A DNA stretch of 64,000 nucleotides from Phytopythium helicoides (Eukaryota > Oomycota > Peronosporomycetes > Pythiales > Pythiaceae): positions 372,001 to 436,000 of the forward strand of contig JANFNE010000019.1 in the NCBI GenBank assembly GCA_024867545.1, written 5' to 3'. Shown here piece after piece: positions 21,701 through 31,672 of this stretch. Both the position numbers and the translations under genes were made by a program. The number at the start of each line of letters is the position of its first letter. Positions within the stretch are counted from its first letter, which is position 1. The notes under the pieces were generated by a model. It was given only the letters and a program-made list of their open reading frames with translations, did no database searches and was not told the origin of the DNA.

Positions 21701-23591
21701 CATTTCCAAGCTGGGAAATAGTGACAACGGACCAGTTTTCTTTGCCCATTTGATCAATGACAGTAGCTTCGTCGCTGCCGCTTTCTAGCAAGGACAAGAG
21801 CATTTCCAGCTCTGTGGTCATCGTCTGGAGGCGCTTTTCTGTCTCTCCACTGTTTTCACCAAGAATGGCTACCTTATCCAGTAAGCGAGCAATTTCTGCA
21901 TCTTTGCTCTCCAGAGAGGCCAAACTCGCAGCGTGGTCTTGTTGGAGCTTGTTCAGTTCGTCGTTCAGCTCCGCAATAGCACTTGAATGAACATCTGACA
22001 TCGATTGCAGCTCGTTCGCAAGTTTTGCCGATAGGGTGTCAATAGTCACGTCCCTATCACCGATTTCCTGAGTCAATTTGGCCACTTGCTCCATGAATCG
22101 CTCCTGCATCTCAAGTGAACCCTGTTCTTTCTCGGATACAGTCGCCTGAAGGTTGGTAATGTCAACCTGCAGCGTCTCGCGCTCTTCTTCAAGTGATCTG
22201 ATAGTTGCTTGGTGTTCTTGGAGTAACTTCTGCGTTGCATCCATGCTCTGCCGAAGCACGGCAAGTTCCTGGAGTTGCTCAGATTGTCCATCAGCAGCGA
22301 CAGATGAAGATTCAGTGCTATCATTCGCATGTTCTTCGACGACGACATCACTGGAAGTTTTGCTTTCTTCGTCGGCGCTTGCCTCTACTGTTATGACAGC
22401 TGCAACTTCGAGCTGCTGTCGAAGCAGTGCCAACTGACGAAGATGCTCTTCTTGGTTTTGAGCACTCTCGCGCGTCATGGCGTCAACATCATTTCGTAGA
22501 TTCTGAATTTCAGCGCCATCCGACTCTGCGTTCTTCTTGAGCGCCGCTATCTCGTCGTCCTTTACAGAGAGAATCTGCTCCAGCTCCTCGTTTGATTTGC
22601 GCTGGCTGTCGTAGATTGCCTGCAGATTGGCGATCTCCTGCTCCCGCCGCTGGTTATATTCCTGCTCCAGCTTTTTCAGCGACTCTTCAAGCGCCATGCT
22701 CTCTGCACGCAACAGCTCGGCATTCTTTTCCACCAACGCGAGGTCTTGAGCGTGTCGGGTCTTGGTATCCTTGAGTTCGGACCCGAGGCGGCTGTTCTCC
22801 TCTTGTAATGCGAGTACTCGTTGCTCCAGCGCTGCAGCCCGCTCCAGCGCAATCTCCAGCCTGTCCTCGCCTCCAACCAAGTTGTCGTCGCTAAGGGGCT
22901 GGGAGAGATCCTTCGCGCCGGACGTCGCCGTGTCCAGCGCGGCCGCAAAGTCGCTGAGGGATCGGCAGTCGGGGAAGCGCGCCTCGAGCAGCAGCTTGAG
23001 CGCCACGAGCCGCTTTGCGGCCGCGACGACTGCGTTCTGGTGCACGAACGGGTGCTCCTCGTCGGGCTCCTCGTCTGTGCCGTCGGGGTTTCCGTTCGTG
23101 CTGGAGCTGGCTGCGCTCTTGACGCTGCTGGAGCGCGCGCGGCTGCCCCTCCGCGCGCCCTGACCGCTGACCGCGGCCGCGACGGCGTCCCATCGCTCCT
23201 GCAGGCCGTACACGCGCTGCTGGAGCTCCGCGAGGCGCTTCTTGCCCACGCCTACGGCCCCCGACGACTGCAGCAGCGCTGCGGCGGCGTTGTCGTTGCC
23301 CTTGGCGCGCATCTCGTCCGACTTCTTGGCCAGCATGCGCTCGACCTTGGCGAGGCTGGCCTGCAGCTCCTGCGCGGCCTCGTCGTCGTCCACGTCATCG
23401 CCGCGCCGACACGCGAGCTGGTGCGCCTGCTCGGCCAGCAGCGCGACGGCCTGGCGCAGGTCGCGCACCGAGTCGCCCAGCGCCGCCGCCGCGCCCGCGC
23501 TGCCCTTTCGCTGCGCCTCCTGCGCCTTAAGCTGCAGCTTCTCGGCCACCAGGTGCACGCGCGCGCCGACCTCGGCCGCCATGGCCGCCAT
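18771..23591 (-). CDS. 1606-residue coiled-coil protein with a GOLD domain
   Basis: A single uninterrupted frame with ATG at 23591 (a second ATG lies three codons on). Residues 1-180 are Ala-rich helical. Residues about 230-1270 are almost continuous heptad coiled coil of Leu, Glu, Gln and Lys. Residues about 1305-1420 form a GOLD-like beta domain: ARFQLPVVCAKQGWRVVWTF, then LMFEWDNSFSWLNVKTLDYH, the hallmark W-D-N-S-x-S-W segment. A further coiled coil and an acidic tail follow. GOLD domains sit in p24 cargo receptors, FYCO1 and Golgi tethers, so a membrane-traffic or organelle-tethering role is likely. There is no transmembrane segment. The gene is head to head with the ankyrin-FYVE gene across about 720 bp, which fits joint regulation. 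Confidence 0.8.
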   Translation of the reverse strand: MAAMAAEVGARVHLVAEKLQLKAQEAQRKGSAGAAAALGDSVRDLRQAVALLAEQAHQLACRRGDDVDDDEAAQELQASLAKVERMLAKKSDEMRAKGNDNAAAALLQSSGAVGVGKKRLAELQQRVYGLQERWDAVAAAVSGQGARRGSRARSSSVKSAASSSTNGNPDGTDEEPDEEHPFVHQNAVVAAAKRLVALKLLLEARFPDCRSLSDFAAALDTATSGAKDLSQPLSDDNLVGGEDRLEIALERAAALEQRVLALQEENSRLGSELKDTKTRHAQDLALVEKNAELLRAESMALEESLKKLEQEYNQRREQEIANLQAIYDSQRKSNEELEQILSVKDDEIAALKKNAESDGAEIQNLRNDVDAMTRESAQNQEEHLRQLALLRQQLEVAAVITVEASADEESKTSSDVVVEEHANDSTESSSVAADGQSEQLQELAVLRQSMDATQKLLQEHQATIRSLEEERETLQVDITNLQATVSEKEQGSLEMQERFMEQVAKLTQEIGDRDVTIDTLSAKLANELQSMSDVHSSAIAELNDELNKLQQDHAASLASLESKDAEIARLLDKVAILGENSGETEKRLQTMTTELEMLLSLLESGSDEATVIDQMGKENWSVVTISQLGNAAITLLDELASFKSQAAAVHDQKSKLEIEVKAITSLIAESGLTTTIADPSSDATSHLDLLRASISSISTTQHELKQTGAELRESKDVLKHQVAELQAQQTSLTDEVADLEALVLSLQEQVQSLKDERSDMQTRVNELESQLHSATKQQESESTAKSDKVELLENELAAVRAEFERYRSRSHTALKKMEKRAELLNGMRKENEKLLAQVTESDTAREEAQDALTSVSAQLEELSRSHLATQQEFEQYVEEKTKAIITLEETIQDLSDEKDAKTSEVKRLTSQLQSVEQDKLPMLESAVQNLQGELESAKTTLNTRDASLAAASRQNKELQTTIAAHEAELKKLRAEVVMLEQQAREQEAQASPMSAPRTVAPAPSPPASATAQALAKERTEALEMEIATLRLARASLEEEASVSRAELIALQEKFTVIKAAHADKVFSLEEQCRTLQSKLDQQQGAALPEPSNKAKTAVDQGVISDLKQEVDGLKRDVEEKNKTIAQLTKEIKLLERSREELTVEVSLLNRKVEQMMEASDEHKADGRANAADEIDKLEVDDDSEDEKSKSNTALLEQSLRHLRNEVKRLQDEVDALHEEKETWEHEVEKSEFEELRQSRQQLQLEKEEALKKQQRKTVVSSFQEQVSAVVKELQMALEEHAHAFRDACAFRDAHRDNTLLEATTAVRSTTNGRPRREYEECLVMTSGVVIKAGARFQLPVVCAKQGWRVVWTFKVKEDDADVSFSLTNKSASAVIVEPQRVAYLSGTFEVTSDDTTLMFEWDNSFSWLNVKTLDYHVSIQEPLTPKQQEVRVQERQLEAHAQVLREGLEVLATEESRREALTAALDRLRKCEDVRDEKLEMLSAWMDEISQAKHEAQERMEAAKVTLGDTIRLMDEVQDESKKLARVWEEAEAEREDVEMTLKLSGATQLEGLMLQLRELQRELDRQRQEESVKTESEAVEATASEDESQATSTEPVGDDAEEAAK

Positions 23592-24314
23592 GCCTTCCAG
23601 GGGGAAGCGTCAGGAAAGTGCGCTCGGGTGGGCCACACCGCGATAATGTGGAGCGCGCTGATTGGCTGCATTTCAAAAAGGCAAGTTCGGCACCAGGACC
23701 CGCATGGAGCTCCGGCAGTGGGCCGCGCCTCGCTCCATGCAGCAGACGACTCGCTCGAATCACCAGCGGACTGCTCCATGGCGAGCTGCTCCACTCGCAC
23801 GTTGAGCTGCGAGGCTCCCGCGCGCGGTGCTCGCCGCCGGTGACCTCACGGCGTCAACTGGTCCGTGAGCTTAGCTAATGGGACTCGCGTCGCCCGCGAG
23901 CTGCCACTGTACGCACTTACGCGCTGCTCGCAGATCCATACACCTCTCTTGCGGGTCACGCGTGGCTCGGGATCCTCCACGCCCTTCCTGCGAGCAGAGC
24001 GCCGGGACTGCAAGCGCGCTTGCTGCAATGCAGCGCCGCCCGTAACTAGCGCCGCCGCCCGTCTCTGCGCGAGGGCCACTGGCTCCAGCGGCGCCTGCGA
24101 TTGGTTGAAAGTGCGCGCGTGCGCAGTTTCGACCAATCCGCGCGCTTATCCCGCGCATCGCGTCGTCGCGTCGCGAAGGCGGGCAGCTCCACGCCCCGAG
24201 AAAGTCAGTCGGCGTCTATCCAAGGCCCGCGGAGCTGCGCCACCGGCCGCGGCTGCCAGCACTACGCATAGCTCCAGCCCCCGCGCGAGCCCCCGCTCCA
24301 GCTGCACGCGCGCC
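23592..24314. promoter_or_regulatory. Divergent promoter region with CCAAT boxes
   Basis: This 723-bp GC-rich spacer separates the starts of the GOLD coiled-coil gene (minus) and the ankyrin-FYVE gene (plus). ATTGG occurs at about 23661 and 24100 and CCAAT at about 24133, the last with the context GACCAATC. The same GACCAATGG context is seen in the short eIF2B-beta/Prp18 spacer. NF-Y-type control of both directions is an inference. Confidence 0.45.
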
Positions 24315-25607
24315 ATGGACCCCGAGTTCCTGCACGCCATCAACGGCGACTGGGACGCGCTGCTGTCGGCCATGCGCGACTCGCGCGAGCTCGCGCAGCG
24401 CACCGACGTGAACGGCATGACGGTGCTGCACTGGGTGTGCATGCACCAGAGCGCCCCCACGGACATCATCATCAAGGTCATCTTCGCCAACCCGCACGCC
24501 GTGCACATGCGCAACGACGCTGGTCACCTCCCCATCGACCTCGCCATCCAGGCAGAGTGCGGCGAGCGCATCCTCGAGGTGCTGCGCGCTGCGGCCAACG
24601 GACGCAGGGACCGCGGTATTAGCGCTGCCGACCTCCAGCCCTTTGACGACGACGCCGACCCGTCCATGGAGGTCAGCGGATACCAGCTGCCCTTCGAGGA
24701 CGGAAACAACCGCCACCACCGCAGCATCCTGGACGACGACCACGAGTACCAGCCGCAGCAGCCCGGCCGGTACTACGACGACGCCGACGACGAAGAAGAA
24801 TTCGCCTACTACCACCACATGCAGCAGCAGCAGCAGCTCCAGCAGCAGCGACGACAGCAGCAGGAGCAAGAGTACCTGCAGATGCAGCAGATGCAGCGCT
24901 ACCAGCTCGAGCAGGACATGGGCCGCACGCACCGCACGGTCTCGCGCGAGCAAGTCATGAGCGTCAGCAGCAGCCCGGCGCCGTCGCCGCACCAGCCATA
25001 CCCCAAGTTCTACAGCCCGCAGGACGCGCAGTATCCGATCTACGGCAACAACGGGGGCCGCAATAGCACGAGCAACGTGAGCCACCGCAGCGACGTCCAC
25101 AACAAGGCGCTGGGGCTGACGGAGCAGCGCCTGCGCGAGCGCGAGAACGACCTCATCTCGATCGCGACCGAGGAGAACGGCCCGATCGTGTTCGACTCGC
25201 ACCAGACGCACGACCTGACCATGTTCAGCGGCTTCCAGCAGCAGCGGTCCAAGGGCGACGGCGGCGCGCTGACCACGACCGAGCTGGGCGGCGGGGGTGT
25301 CGGCCGCCCCCGTGCCAAGACGACGTTCCCTCCTCGCTGGAAGCAGTCGCGCTCGTGCCACGTGTGCGCGACGGTGTTCAGCCTGGTGAAGCGGCGCCAC
25401 CACTGCCGCAACTGCGGGCAGAGCGTGTGCGGGCAGCACTCGACGAACCGCGTCTCGCTGCCCAAGTTCGGGCTGTCGGAGCCGCAGCGCGTGTGCGACA
25501 AGTGCTTCCTGAGCGGCCACCACATGTCGGTGGGTCCGCCCGGGCCGCCGTCGACGACCGAGTCGTTCCAGTCGCACTCGCAGTTCATCCGCGCGCACTA
25601 TGGGTAG
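24315..25607 (+). CDS. Ankyrin-FYVE zinc-finger protein
   Basis: ATG 24315 (GCGCCATGGAC) gives 430 residues; the frame is open further upstream but that part is promoter-like. Residues 1-100 form two to three ankyrin-type repeats (VNGMTVLHWVCMHQSA, AGHLPIDLAIQAECGERILE). Residues about 165-205 are a Gln-rich tract (CAG repeats with interruptions). Residues about 341-402 are a FYVE finger with the RRHHCRNCGQSVC core, paired cysteines (SCHVC, RVCDKC) and a final Cys. The leading WxxD is WKQS here, so phosphatidylinositol-3-phosphate binding is probable but not certain. FYVE proteins of this kind act on endosomes and are expanded in oomycetes. Confidence 0.9.
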   Translation: MDPEFLHAINGDWDALLSAMRDSRELAQRTDVNGMTVLHWVCMHQSAPTDIIIKVIFANPHAVHMRNDAGHLPIDLAIQAECGERILEVLRAAANGRRDRGISAADLQPFDDDADPSMEVSGYQLPFEDGNNRHHRSILDDDHEYQPQQPGRYYDDADDEEEFAYYHHMQQQQQLQQQRRQQQEQEYLQMQQMQRYQLEQDMGRTHRTVSREQVMSVSSSPAPSPHQPYPKFYSPQDAQYPIYGNNGGRNSTSNVSHRSDVHNKALGLTEQRLRERENDLISIATEENGPIVFDSHQTHDLTMFSGFQQQRSKGDGGALTTTELGGGGVGRPRAKTTFPPRWKQSRSCHVCATVFSLVKRRHHCRNCGQSVCGQHSTNRVSLPKFGLSEPQRVCDKCFLSGHHMSVGPPGPPSTTESFQSHSQFIRAHYG

Positions 25608-25950
25608 AGCAGCGGGCGCAGCAGCCCCTGCACGTACAGATTTATGACGAGCCTGCCTCTGCGGCCGAGTCGGCCGCGCAGGCTCGGCCGGGAGGGCTCC
25701 GGCCGGCCCGAGACCCCACCGAAGGGTACCCGACTCGGCCCTCGCGCCAGAGCCGCCGCTTGCAGCGAAATATATGGCCGGGCCCGCCCGCCCGGCCGCC
25801 TTGATGTTTATAGAGCTGGCGAGTTGTCTTGGTCCGCTGTTGTGCGCAGGCGCCGCCACCTCGGGCTGGCGGATGCCGCCATGCCACGGAGAGCTCAGTT
25901 GACCCCATTACTAGACCCACCGCGCGGAGCTGGTGGCTCGAAAAGCGGTG
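25608..25950. other. Intergenic, 343 bp
   Basis: GC-rich 3' flank of the FYVE gene followed by the upstream region of the Mdm35-like gene. An AT-rich element (AAATATATGG, about 25768) is the only promoter-like feature. No gene seen. Confidence 0.5.
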
Positions 25951-26362
25951 ATGGCGGAGCGCGCGCCGGCGGACGAGAGCGGCTGCTGGAAGCAGAAGGC
26001 GGCGTGAGTTGCGGCGAGCGGCGCTGGAGGATTCGCGCCGTGGCTCGGGGCTAACGCGTGGCGTGCGCAGCTACGACCAGTGCTTCGACAAGTGGTACTC
26101 GGACGTGTTCCTGCAGCAGAAGGCGGACGGCCGCGTGGGCTGCCAGGACGAGTACAAGGCCTACCAGCAGTGCTTCCTGGTGCGCGTTGCCGCCTCGCGG
26201 TCTCTTGCGGTGGCGGGGCGGTCGGCTCAATGTTGTTGCCTATGTGAGCAGAAGGAGCTCGGGCAGGACGCGCCGCTCGTCGAGGGCATCAAGTCGGCCA
26301 TGTCGCCCGAGGTGCGCAAGCGCTGGGACGAGCAGGAGCAGCAGCGAGCGCAGAAGAAGTGA
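25951..26362 (+). CDS. Mdm35/TRIAP1-like twin CX9C protein
   Basis: Three exons: 25951-26003, 26071-26179 and 26252-26362, with introns of 67 and 72 bp, giving 90 residues. Exon 1 ends in phase 2 and rejoins to read KAAYDQCFDKWYSDVF. The cysteines are arranged as CFDKWYSDVF...C and C..EYKAYQQC, the twin CX9C pattern, and the WYSDVFL and YQQCFL segments match Mdm35/TRIAP1. The charged C-terminal helix (KELGQDAPLVEGIKSAMS) is also as in that family. Mdm35 escorts Ups/PRELI lipid-transfer proteins in the mitochondrial intermembrane space, so a role in mitochondrial phosphatidic acid transfer is expected. It converges on the 2OG oxygenase gene with 80 bp between stops. Confidence 0.85.
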
Positions 26363-26442
26363 GCAGGAGACCACAACAAGGAAACGAGTACACCAACCGC
26401 CAGCTTTCGGCGTTTCACTACGCTGACCGCTTTCTACTCGAC

Positions 26443-27513
26443 CTAGCGCTGCACGCCAGCCCACTTGTCCATGATGTACTCGCCGAAGGAGCCGTCGATG
26501 TTGCGCACGGTGCCGTCCAGCAGGTTGTTGAACTTGGGGTGCTCCGTGGTCTGGGCCTTGCCGCCACCGATGCGCAGCTTCTCGTCGCTCACGGACGGGA
26601 TGACGGCGTCAAAGTCCGGGTAGTAGAAGAAGACCATCGAGTACCGCTCGCGGTCGTCGGCAATGACGCGGTGCACGGGCGAGAGGCAGTGGCCGTTCGT
26701 GATGAGCGACAGGTAGTCGCCAGCGTTGGCCACGAGCGTCCCGGGCACGTACGGCACGTCGAGCCACTCGTTCTTGTGCAGCACCTGGAGGCCGCCGACT
26801 GGGTCCTGCAGGATGAGCGTGAGGAACCCCCAGTCCGTGTGCGGGCTCGAGCCAATGAACTCCTGGAAGCCGTTGGGCAGCGGGCCCTCGCCGTACTTGG
26901 CGTAGGGGAAGTAGTGGAACAGCCGCATGATGGAAATGGTGTCGCCGTGGTGGCAGAAGCCGTCGAGGAAGCCCTCGTCCGCGTACAGGCTGCGCGAGAG
27001 GTGTCTGGAGACGGCTCGCGAGGCCTCGGCCATCTTGCCGAAGAACTCGTTCATGACGACGCGGTTCTCCTCGGGCCAGTGCTCGGTCGGCGGCCACACG
27101 TTGTGGCCCTGCAGCCCGTTGGCGAACTCGGACCGGCCCTGCTCCCACTCGTAGCCGAACGAGAAGGCCTCCTTGACCTCGACGCGCTCGGCGCTGCCGC
27201 TCTCCTTGCCGATACCGATAAACCCGCGCGTGAACCCGTCGCCGCTCTGCACCACCGGAATGGCCTCCTTCACCTGCTCCGGAAGCGCGCAAAACGACTG
27301 CGCGCTCTTCATGACGGACGCCTCGAGCGCCGCCGAGACCCCGTGGCCAGACAGGTAGCAGCAGCCGAACTCGGCGAACGCGCGAGCCAGCTCGTCGCCT
27401 CGCGCCGCCGCCGGGTCGTCGAGCGAGACAACGGGAATGCGCGCGCTCGTGGCGGTCGAGAGCCGTCGACCTGCGGCCGCGGGGGAAACGACGGCCCTGC
27501 GCAGCGCCCACAT
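26443..27513 (-). CDS. 2-oxoglutarate/Fe(II) oxygenase of the isopenicillin-N-synthase/GA-oxidase type
   Basis: A single 356-residue frame, ATG 27513. The N-terminus (MWALRRAVVSPAAAGRRLST) looks like a mitochondrial presequence. The DIOX_N part (IPVVSLDDPAAARGDELARA, FGCCYLSGHGV) precedes the 2OG-FeII_Oxy core. That core has the iron ligands in SSPHTDWGFLTL (His about 222, Asp about 224) and SPVHRVIA (His about 278), with the 2-oxoglutarate-binding Arg and Ser in RERYSMVFF. All key residues are present, so an active hydroxylase or desaturase is expected. The substrate cannot be read from sequence; relatives act on small metabolites. Confidence 0.9.
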   Translation of the reverse strand: MWALRRAVVSPAAAGRRLSTATSARIPVVSLDDPAAARGDELARAFAEFGCCYLSGHGVSAALEASVMKSAQSFCALPEQVKEAIPVVQSGDGFTRGFIGIGKESGSAERVEVKEAFSFGYEWEQGRSEFANGLQGHNVWPPTEHWPEENRVVMNEFFGKMAEASRAVSRHLSRSLYADEGFLDGFCHHGDTISIMRLFHYFPYAKYGEGPLPNGFQEFIGSSPHTDWGFLTLILQDPVGGLQVLHKNEWLDVPYVPGTLVANAGDYLSLITNGHCLSPVHRVIADDRERYSMVFFYYPDFDAVIPSVSDEKLRIGGGKAQTTEHPKFNNLLDGTVRNIDGSFGEYIMDKWAGVQR

Positions 27514-27861
27514 GACGATCGACGAGCTGCCACGCGCGACTTGAGGAACGCCAAGGTGGCAATGACGCGGTGCGTGTCAACCGGATACACTGGCAGGAAG
27601 GCGTCGTACCTAGGCGGAGTGCGCAGTTGAAGAATCGCAATGCGTTTGGCTCGGTGATATCGCGCCAATCGTGCATTTGACAGAGACTGAAGAAAGACAT
27701 GAGCAATTCCTTTCTCGACTTTTCCTCAACATGAGATCAACTCCATACGATGAAGGTTCTTGCTCTTCATCCTTTTTGATAAAATTTTCCGTCATGCATG
27801 TATTCGGCATAGTCTGCAGGCGATCAGACACAAGCCCGGCGCAGCCACCTACCTGCACAGG

Positions 27862-29411
27862 TCACTCGCCAGTGGCAACAAACCCATGCGGCCAATTCGT
27901 CTGGCGAGTCCAGTCCAGCTCCTTCATGCGCTTGATCACAAAGTCCAGGTTTGGGCGGCAGTCAGGATTCGGATCGCACATGCTGTCCACGAATGCCCAC
28001 TCCTCGTTGCTCAAGCCTTGGCTGGGACGGGGGACGCGCACTCCAGAAAGTTTGCTCTTGATGATCTCCTCGTCCGACAGATTTATGAATGGTGGCTCGC
28101 TATTCGCTGCATCGATCACGCACAGTCCAAGCCCGTAGATGTCAGCCTTGCGAAAGTCTGTGTCGTCAGACGCGTTCACAAGACGCTCGGGGGCCTTCCA
28201 CCGAACCATGATGACCTTCTTGGAGTGTGCACTCACTGAGACCGCCTCGGCCCGGATGACTGACAGGCCAAAATCTGAAATCTTGACAACTAGCTGTCCA
28301 TCTTCTTCTGTCAGCAGAAAGGTTTGTCGTGTTGAGCCCGCCGTGCTCGACAGGTGGGTCGCAACTATGCAATGCGTTGAGCCCCTCCGCTGCCTGTACG
28401 AAAAGGTTCCACAACAACTTGCGATTGCCGCAATCATCCACATCACGAAAGAAGTAATCAAGGTTGCCTTCGGTGGCAAGCTCCATCACAATAAACTTCG
28501 GTTTGTACGAGCAGTTGGCACCGAGCATCGGCAGCACATGTTTGTCTTCAAGCTTGACCCATGCTTCAATCTCTCGTGATAATTGGCAATTTTCATTCAG
28601 ATTGCGCATGTTACTGTCGAGCTGTCTTGACGGCAACAACTTTTTTCTGATGCGATAGCTCATCCCACAAAGTTGCTCTGTACACCTTCCCGTAGGAGCC
28701 CTCGCCGATGGGCTCTTCATCGCGCTTGATATTCTCCTGCGCAGTAAACCACTCAAACTCTTTGCCTTGTTGTTGATTGTTGTAGGCACGAATGCGATCA
28801 CGAGTTACTTTCATCAGCTTCGCCATCTCTGGCCGCATCATTGGAGACATGGCATCAATATCGTCTTCCATTTGCTGCGTCGAGCTTCCGTCTTTCTCAC
28901 GAAGCTTCAATTGGTTATCCATCGCCACGAGCGTCTCGTTGACCTTGAGTGGGTTCGAATTTTCGTTCACGAGCATGTGGTTGGTAGAGCCTTCGATTGC
29001 ATTCTTGAGCCACACCTCCTGCTGACGCCGTCCTTCGTCAAGCAACGTGATCCAGCCCGCTTCAATCATATCGGGCTGCAGCCCAATCGATCTGTAGATG
29101 GAAGACACGCGTTCGTGCACCCACTTGACTCGACCGACCACTCGCTGGCTCGTTGCTAGCCAGTAGAGCAAAAATCCATAATGGTTTTGTGCGCGCAAGA
29201 GGTCGAGGAAAGTCGCTAGCCATCGAGCCAAACTCCTCGGCGACGCGAGTCTTGTCGTACTCACTTTGAGCCTTGAGCACTTCAAACAGAGTGCGAAGTC
29301 GGATCCTTGCGCCATCACACAGCGCTGTGTTGCCCTGCAGCGCCTCGCCATCGATCTTCCCGTCGATTTTGCCGATTTGGCCTCGTCAAAGAGAACCTGA
29401 GCTGCTACCAT
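27862..29411 (-). pseudogene. TKL-like kinase pseudogene (HGG family)
   Basis: The ancestral start is ATG 29411 (MVAAQVLFDEAKSAK). The reading frame is broken at least four times, near 29365, 29215, 28620 and 28320. Joined by eye, the pieces follow the 504-residue kinase at 45511 throughout: an N-terminal helical domain (RAQNHYGFLLYWLATSQRVV), a Gly-rich loop (GEGSYGKVYRATL), VVAVK, the catalytic-loop position VEHGGLNTTNL in place of HRD-L-K-x-x-N, then KISDFGLSVI and RWKAPERL. It is the most decayed member of the left end of the cluster. Readthrough or assembly error is unlikely to explain four separate breaks. Confidence 0.85.
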
Positions 29412-29489
29412 GGTTTGGGCGGCTTGTGTTCCTTGTGATCTAGCGGGAGATATCTGAAATGGAAACTTGGAGGGTGTGCCCTTGCGCAA

Positions 29490-30731
29490 GATACGCTTCG
29501 TCTGTCAAATTATCTTCAAGGTGGAATCACTTGACACCCAGGTATTCAAGCAACTTTAGGAGAGCGAACCTATCGCCAATTGCTTCAAGTTGAAGAGGTG
29601 CTAAGCCATTGATATGCATTGACACGCATGCAATAATCGACTACCTCGTACATGTGGAAAGGCGCAATGCTGCATAGCCTAAAGTGGAGTTGGCAGCTTG
29701 ATAGCGAGAGATGGTGGTGGAGCCGCTCAGCTGCCGTAGTGAGCGTCGTTGCCCGACGTCACCGTTGAGTTGCCAATCTTACTCGCTCTCTATCAATACA
29801 CTGCGTCAACCAACAAGCGACTCCTAGCCCATGGGGCACATTACCTGATAATAGGACTCTCTAGGAGTAGACGCGGTCGAGTCGACCTGCTGGATATCTC
29901 GGGCTTCGCCGCGCGCTCATTCGTAGCATCGTGGATGCCAACACGCAGGTTCGCAAGGCTGCCTCCTCGCTTTGTTCCTCTTTGCAATACAAGTGGCGAG
30001 TTCTGGTTGCTCACAAGACCGTTGGAAGGAAGAGGGTGCCATCCCTCCTTGTTCACCATGCTTCGCATACACTTTGCAAGTAAAAAGGGAGGGATGTCAT
30101 GGAAGCGTGAGGTCTTCAACTTGCGAGGGCAAAGCATTCGATGCCAAGCTCTCTTCCCCTCAGTTGGCAAGTTTCAAGATGGAGCTCAAGCGACTGCTCT
30201 CTGCGGTTCACGACCCAGGGATACGCGCTTGAGCATCCACCGCGCGAGAAGACCAAGGCGAAGACTCACCCTCTCGTGATCAAGAGTAGATCCATGCCTG
30301 AGCTGGATCCAGGCATTCGCGAAAACCAAGCACCTCGCCTCGGCTTCAACTGCACGTCCAAGCTCCAGATCTTCACGGGTGGCTCAAGCGGTGGCTCCAT
30401 CGGACGCTTGCGATAACCAAGCTGCGTCTGTCTGCTGCTGCTCAGCCACGCTCGAGAGCTGCGTCGATGAGCGAGTGTCGTGCGCCAGCGAAATCCAAGC
30501 AATGCGCGCGACGTTCAGCTTGACGACTCCAGTACGAGAGCGCCGTCGAGGGGACGCGACTTCGTAACTTCGGTCGACATGCGCGGCAAGCCAGCTTTTT
30601 CCCGGACTACAACGGGGCGTCTCAGACGTATGCGGTCGAGCAGACTCTAGTCTCTCGCTGCGCGGCGCAGTGTTCCACACTCGCCGTGAAAGCTACATTT
30701 GTCTAGTTAGATATAATGTAGCTACTGTGGT
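29490..30731. other. Intergenic with ORF remnants
   Basis: About 1.2 kb between the kinase pseudogene and the transporter pseudogene. Plus-strand stretches such as SSPQLASFKMELKRLLSAV (about 30150-30205) and KTHPLVIKSRSMPELDPGI (about 30265-30320) look protein-like but sit in different frames with stops between them. No family was recognised. No RNA gene or repeat was seen. Confidence 0.4.
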
Positions 30732-31672
30732 ATGCCAGTCGCCAATCACGCGCTTGGCACGGGCTCCAACAAGATGGACGTGGCCACGGCCTCTCGTCTG
30801 TCGTATCTCGGCGGTGCATCCCACGCCAAAGACCTCGAGAATGGCGATTACGCCAACGCCAAAACTCCGGATGCAGAAGGTCTCTATGAAGGACGTGCGC
30901 TTCGAGCTGGCGGACCACCGGTCCTCACAAGTCGCGATAACATTGGTCTACTTGTTCAGTACGCCATCGTCGGGTTGGTCTACGGTCTTCTTCCTGAGAC
31001 CATCTATTCGTTTCTTCAAGAGTACCTGAACTGCAGTGGCTCACAAGTGACGGCTGCAAGTACATTGGTCGTGCTGCCATGGAGCTTCAAGGCTTTCTAT
31101 GGTATCATCTCGGACTGCTTTCCAATTTTCGGATACCGACGCCGCCCATACATGGTGATCGGCTGGACGATTTGCCTCATCATGCTGCTTGTCATGGCTT
31201 GCATTCCCATCGGAAAGCCGCACTACACGTACGGTGTCGGCTGGATGATCAGCTGCTTTGTGATCGTCGAGCTCGTGGGCGAGGGGAACGAAGGCGCCGT
31301 CTACGGCCTCGTCACGCCCGTGGGCAACGTGGCGTCTCCGTTCGCCACGACGCTGACGCTACTATGGACAACCCGTTAAACATCACGACGGAGCGGATCC
31401 AAGAGGACGACTACACTGTCCGTCGCGACATCACGTACACGGTGATCATCATGTACGCCATGACCGTGTTCGCATGGATGTTCCTGCAGCTGCTGCCTCC
31501 TCAGAAGGCCGCGTGCCAGGAGCTGCTGCGCAAGGGCGGGTTCAGCAAGTGGCTGGGCGGCATCACCGTCTTCTACCTGCTCTTCGCGCTCATGTGGTCC
31601 GTCGTAACCAACATCATGGCCATCTTCACCAGCACGGCCTACCTCATTATTGCCGGCGGCTCCGGCTGCTAG
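30732..31672 (+). pseudogene. BT1-family folate/biopterin transporter, internally deleted and frameshifted
   Basis: ATG 30732 opens a 215-codon frame with N-terminal BT1 features (LVYGLLPETIYSFLQEYLNC, VLPWSFKAFYGIISDCFPIF, GYRRRPYMVIGW). After PIGKPHYTYG (about 31235) it jumps straight to the late-membrane-span segment VGEGNEGAVYGLVTPVGNVA. Most of the central spans expected of a protein of about 500 residues are therefore missing. A one-base break near 31360 then stops the frame, and the C-terminal 103 codons (MDNPLNITTERIQEDDYTV to SGC, stop at 31672) follow in another frame. A product could not form the 12-span transporter. The C-terminal part is duplicated in inverted orientation at 60521-60836. 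Confidence 0.85.

Noticed and set aside
22821..23843. 340-codon plus-strand frame opposite the GOLD coiled-coil gene
   Set aside because: Arg/Leu/Ala-rich antisense reading of a heptad-rich gene; no start context or motif.
24216..25859. 547-codon open frame on the minus strand
   Set aside because: It is the antisense shadow of the GC-rich ankyrin-FYVE gene; composition is Val/Arg/Leu-rich with no motif, while the plus frame has a complete FYVE finger.
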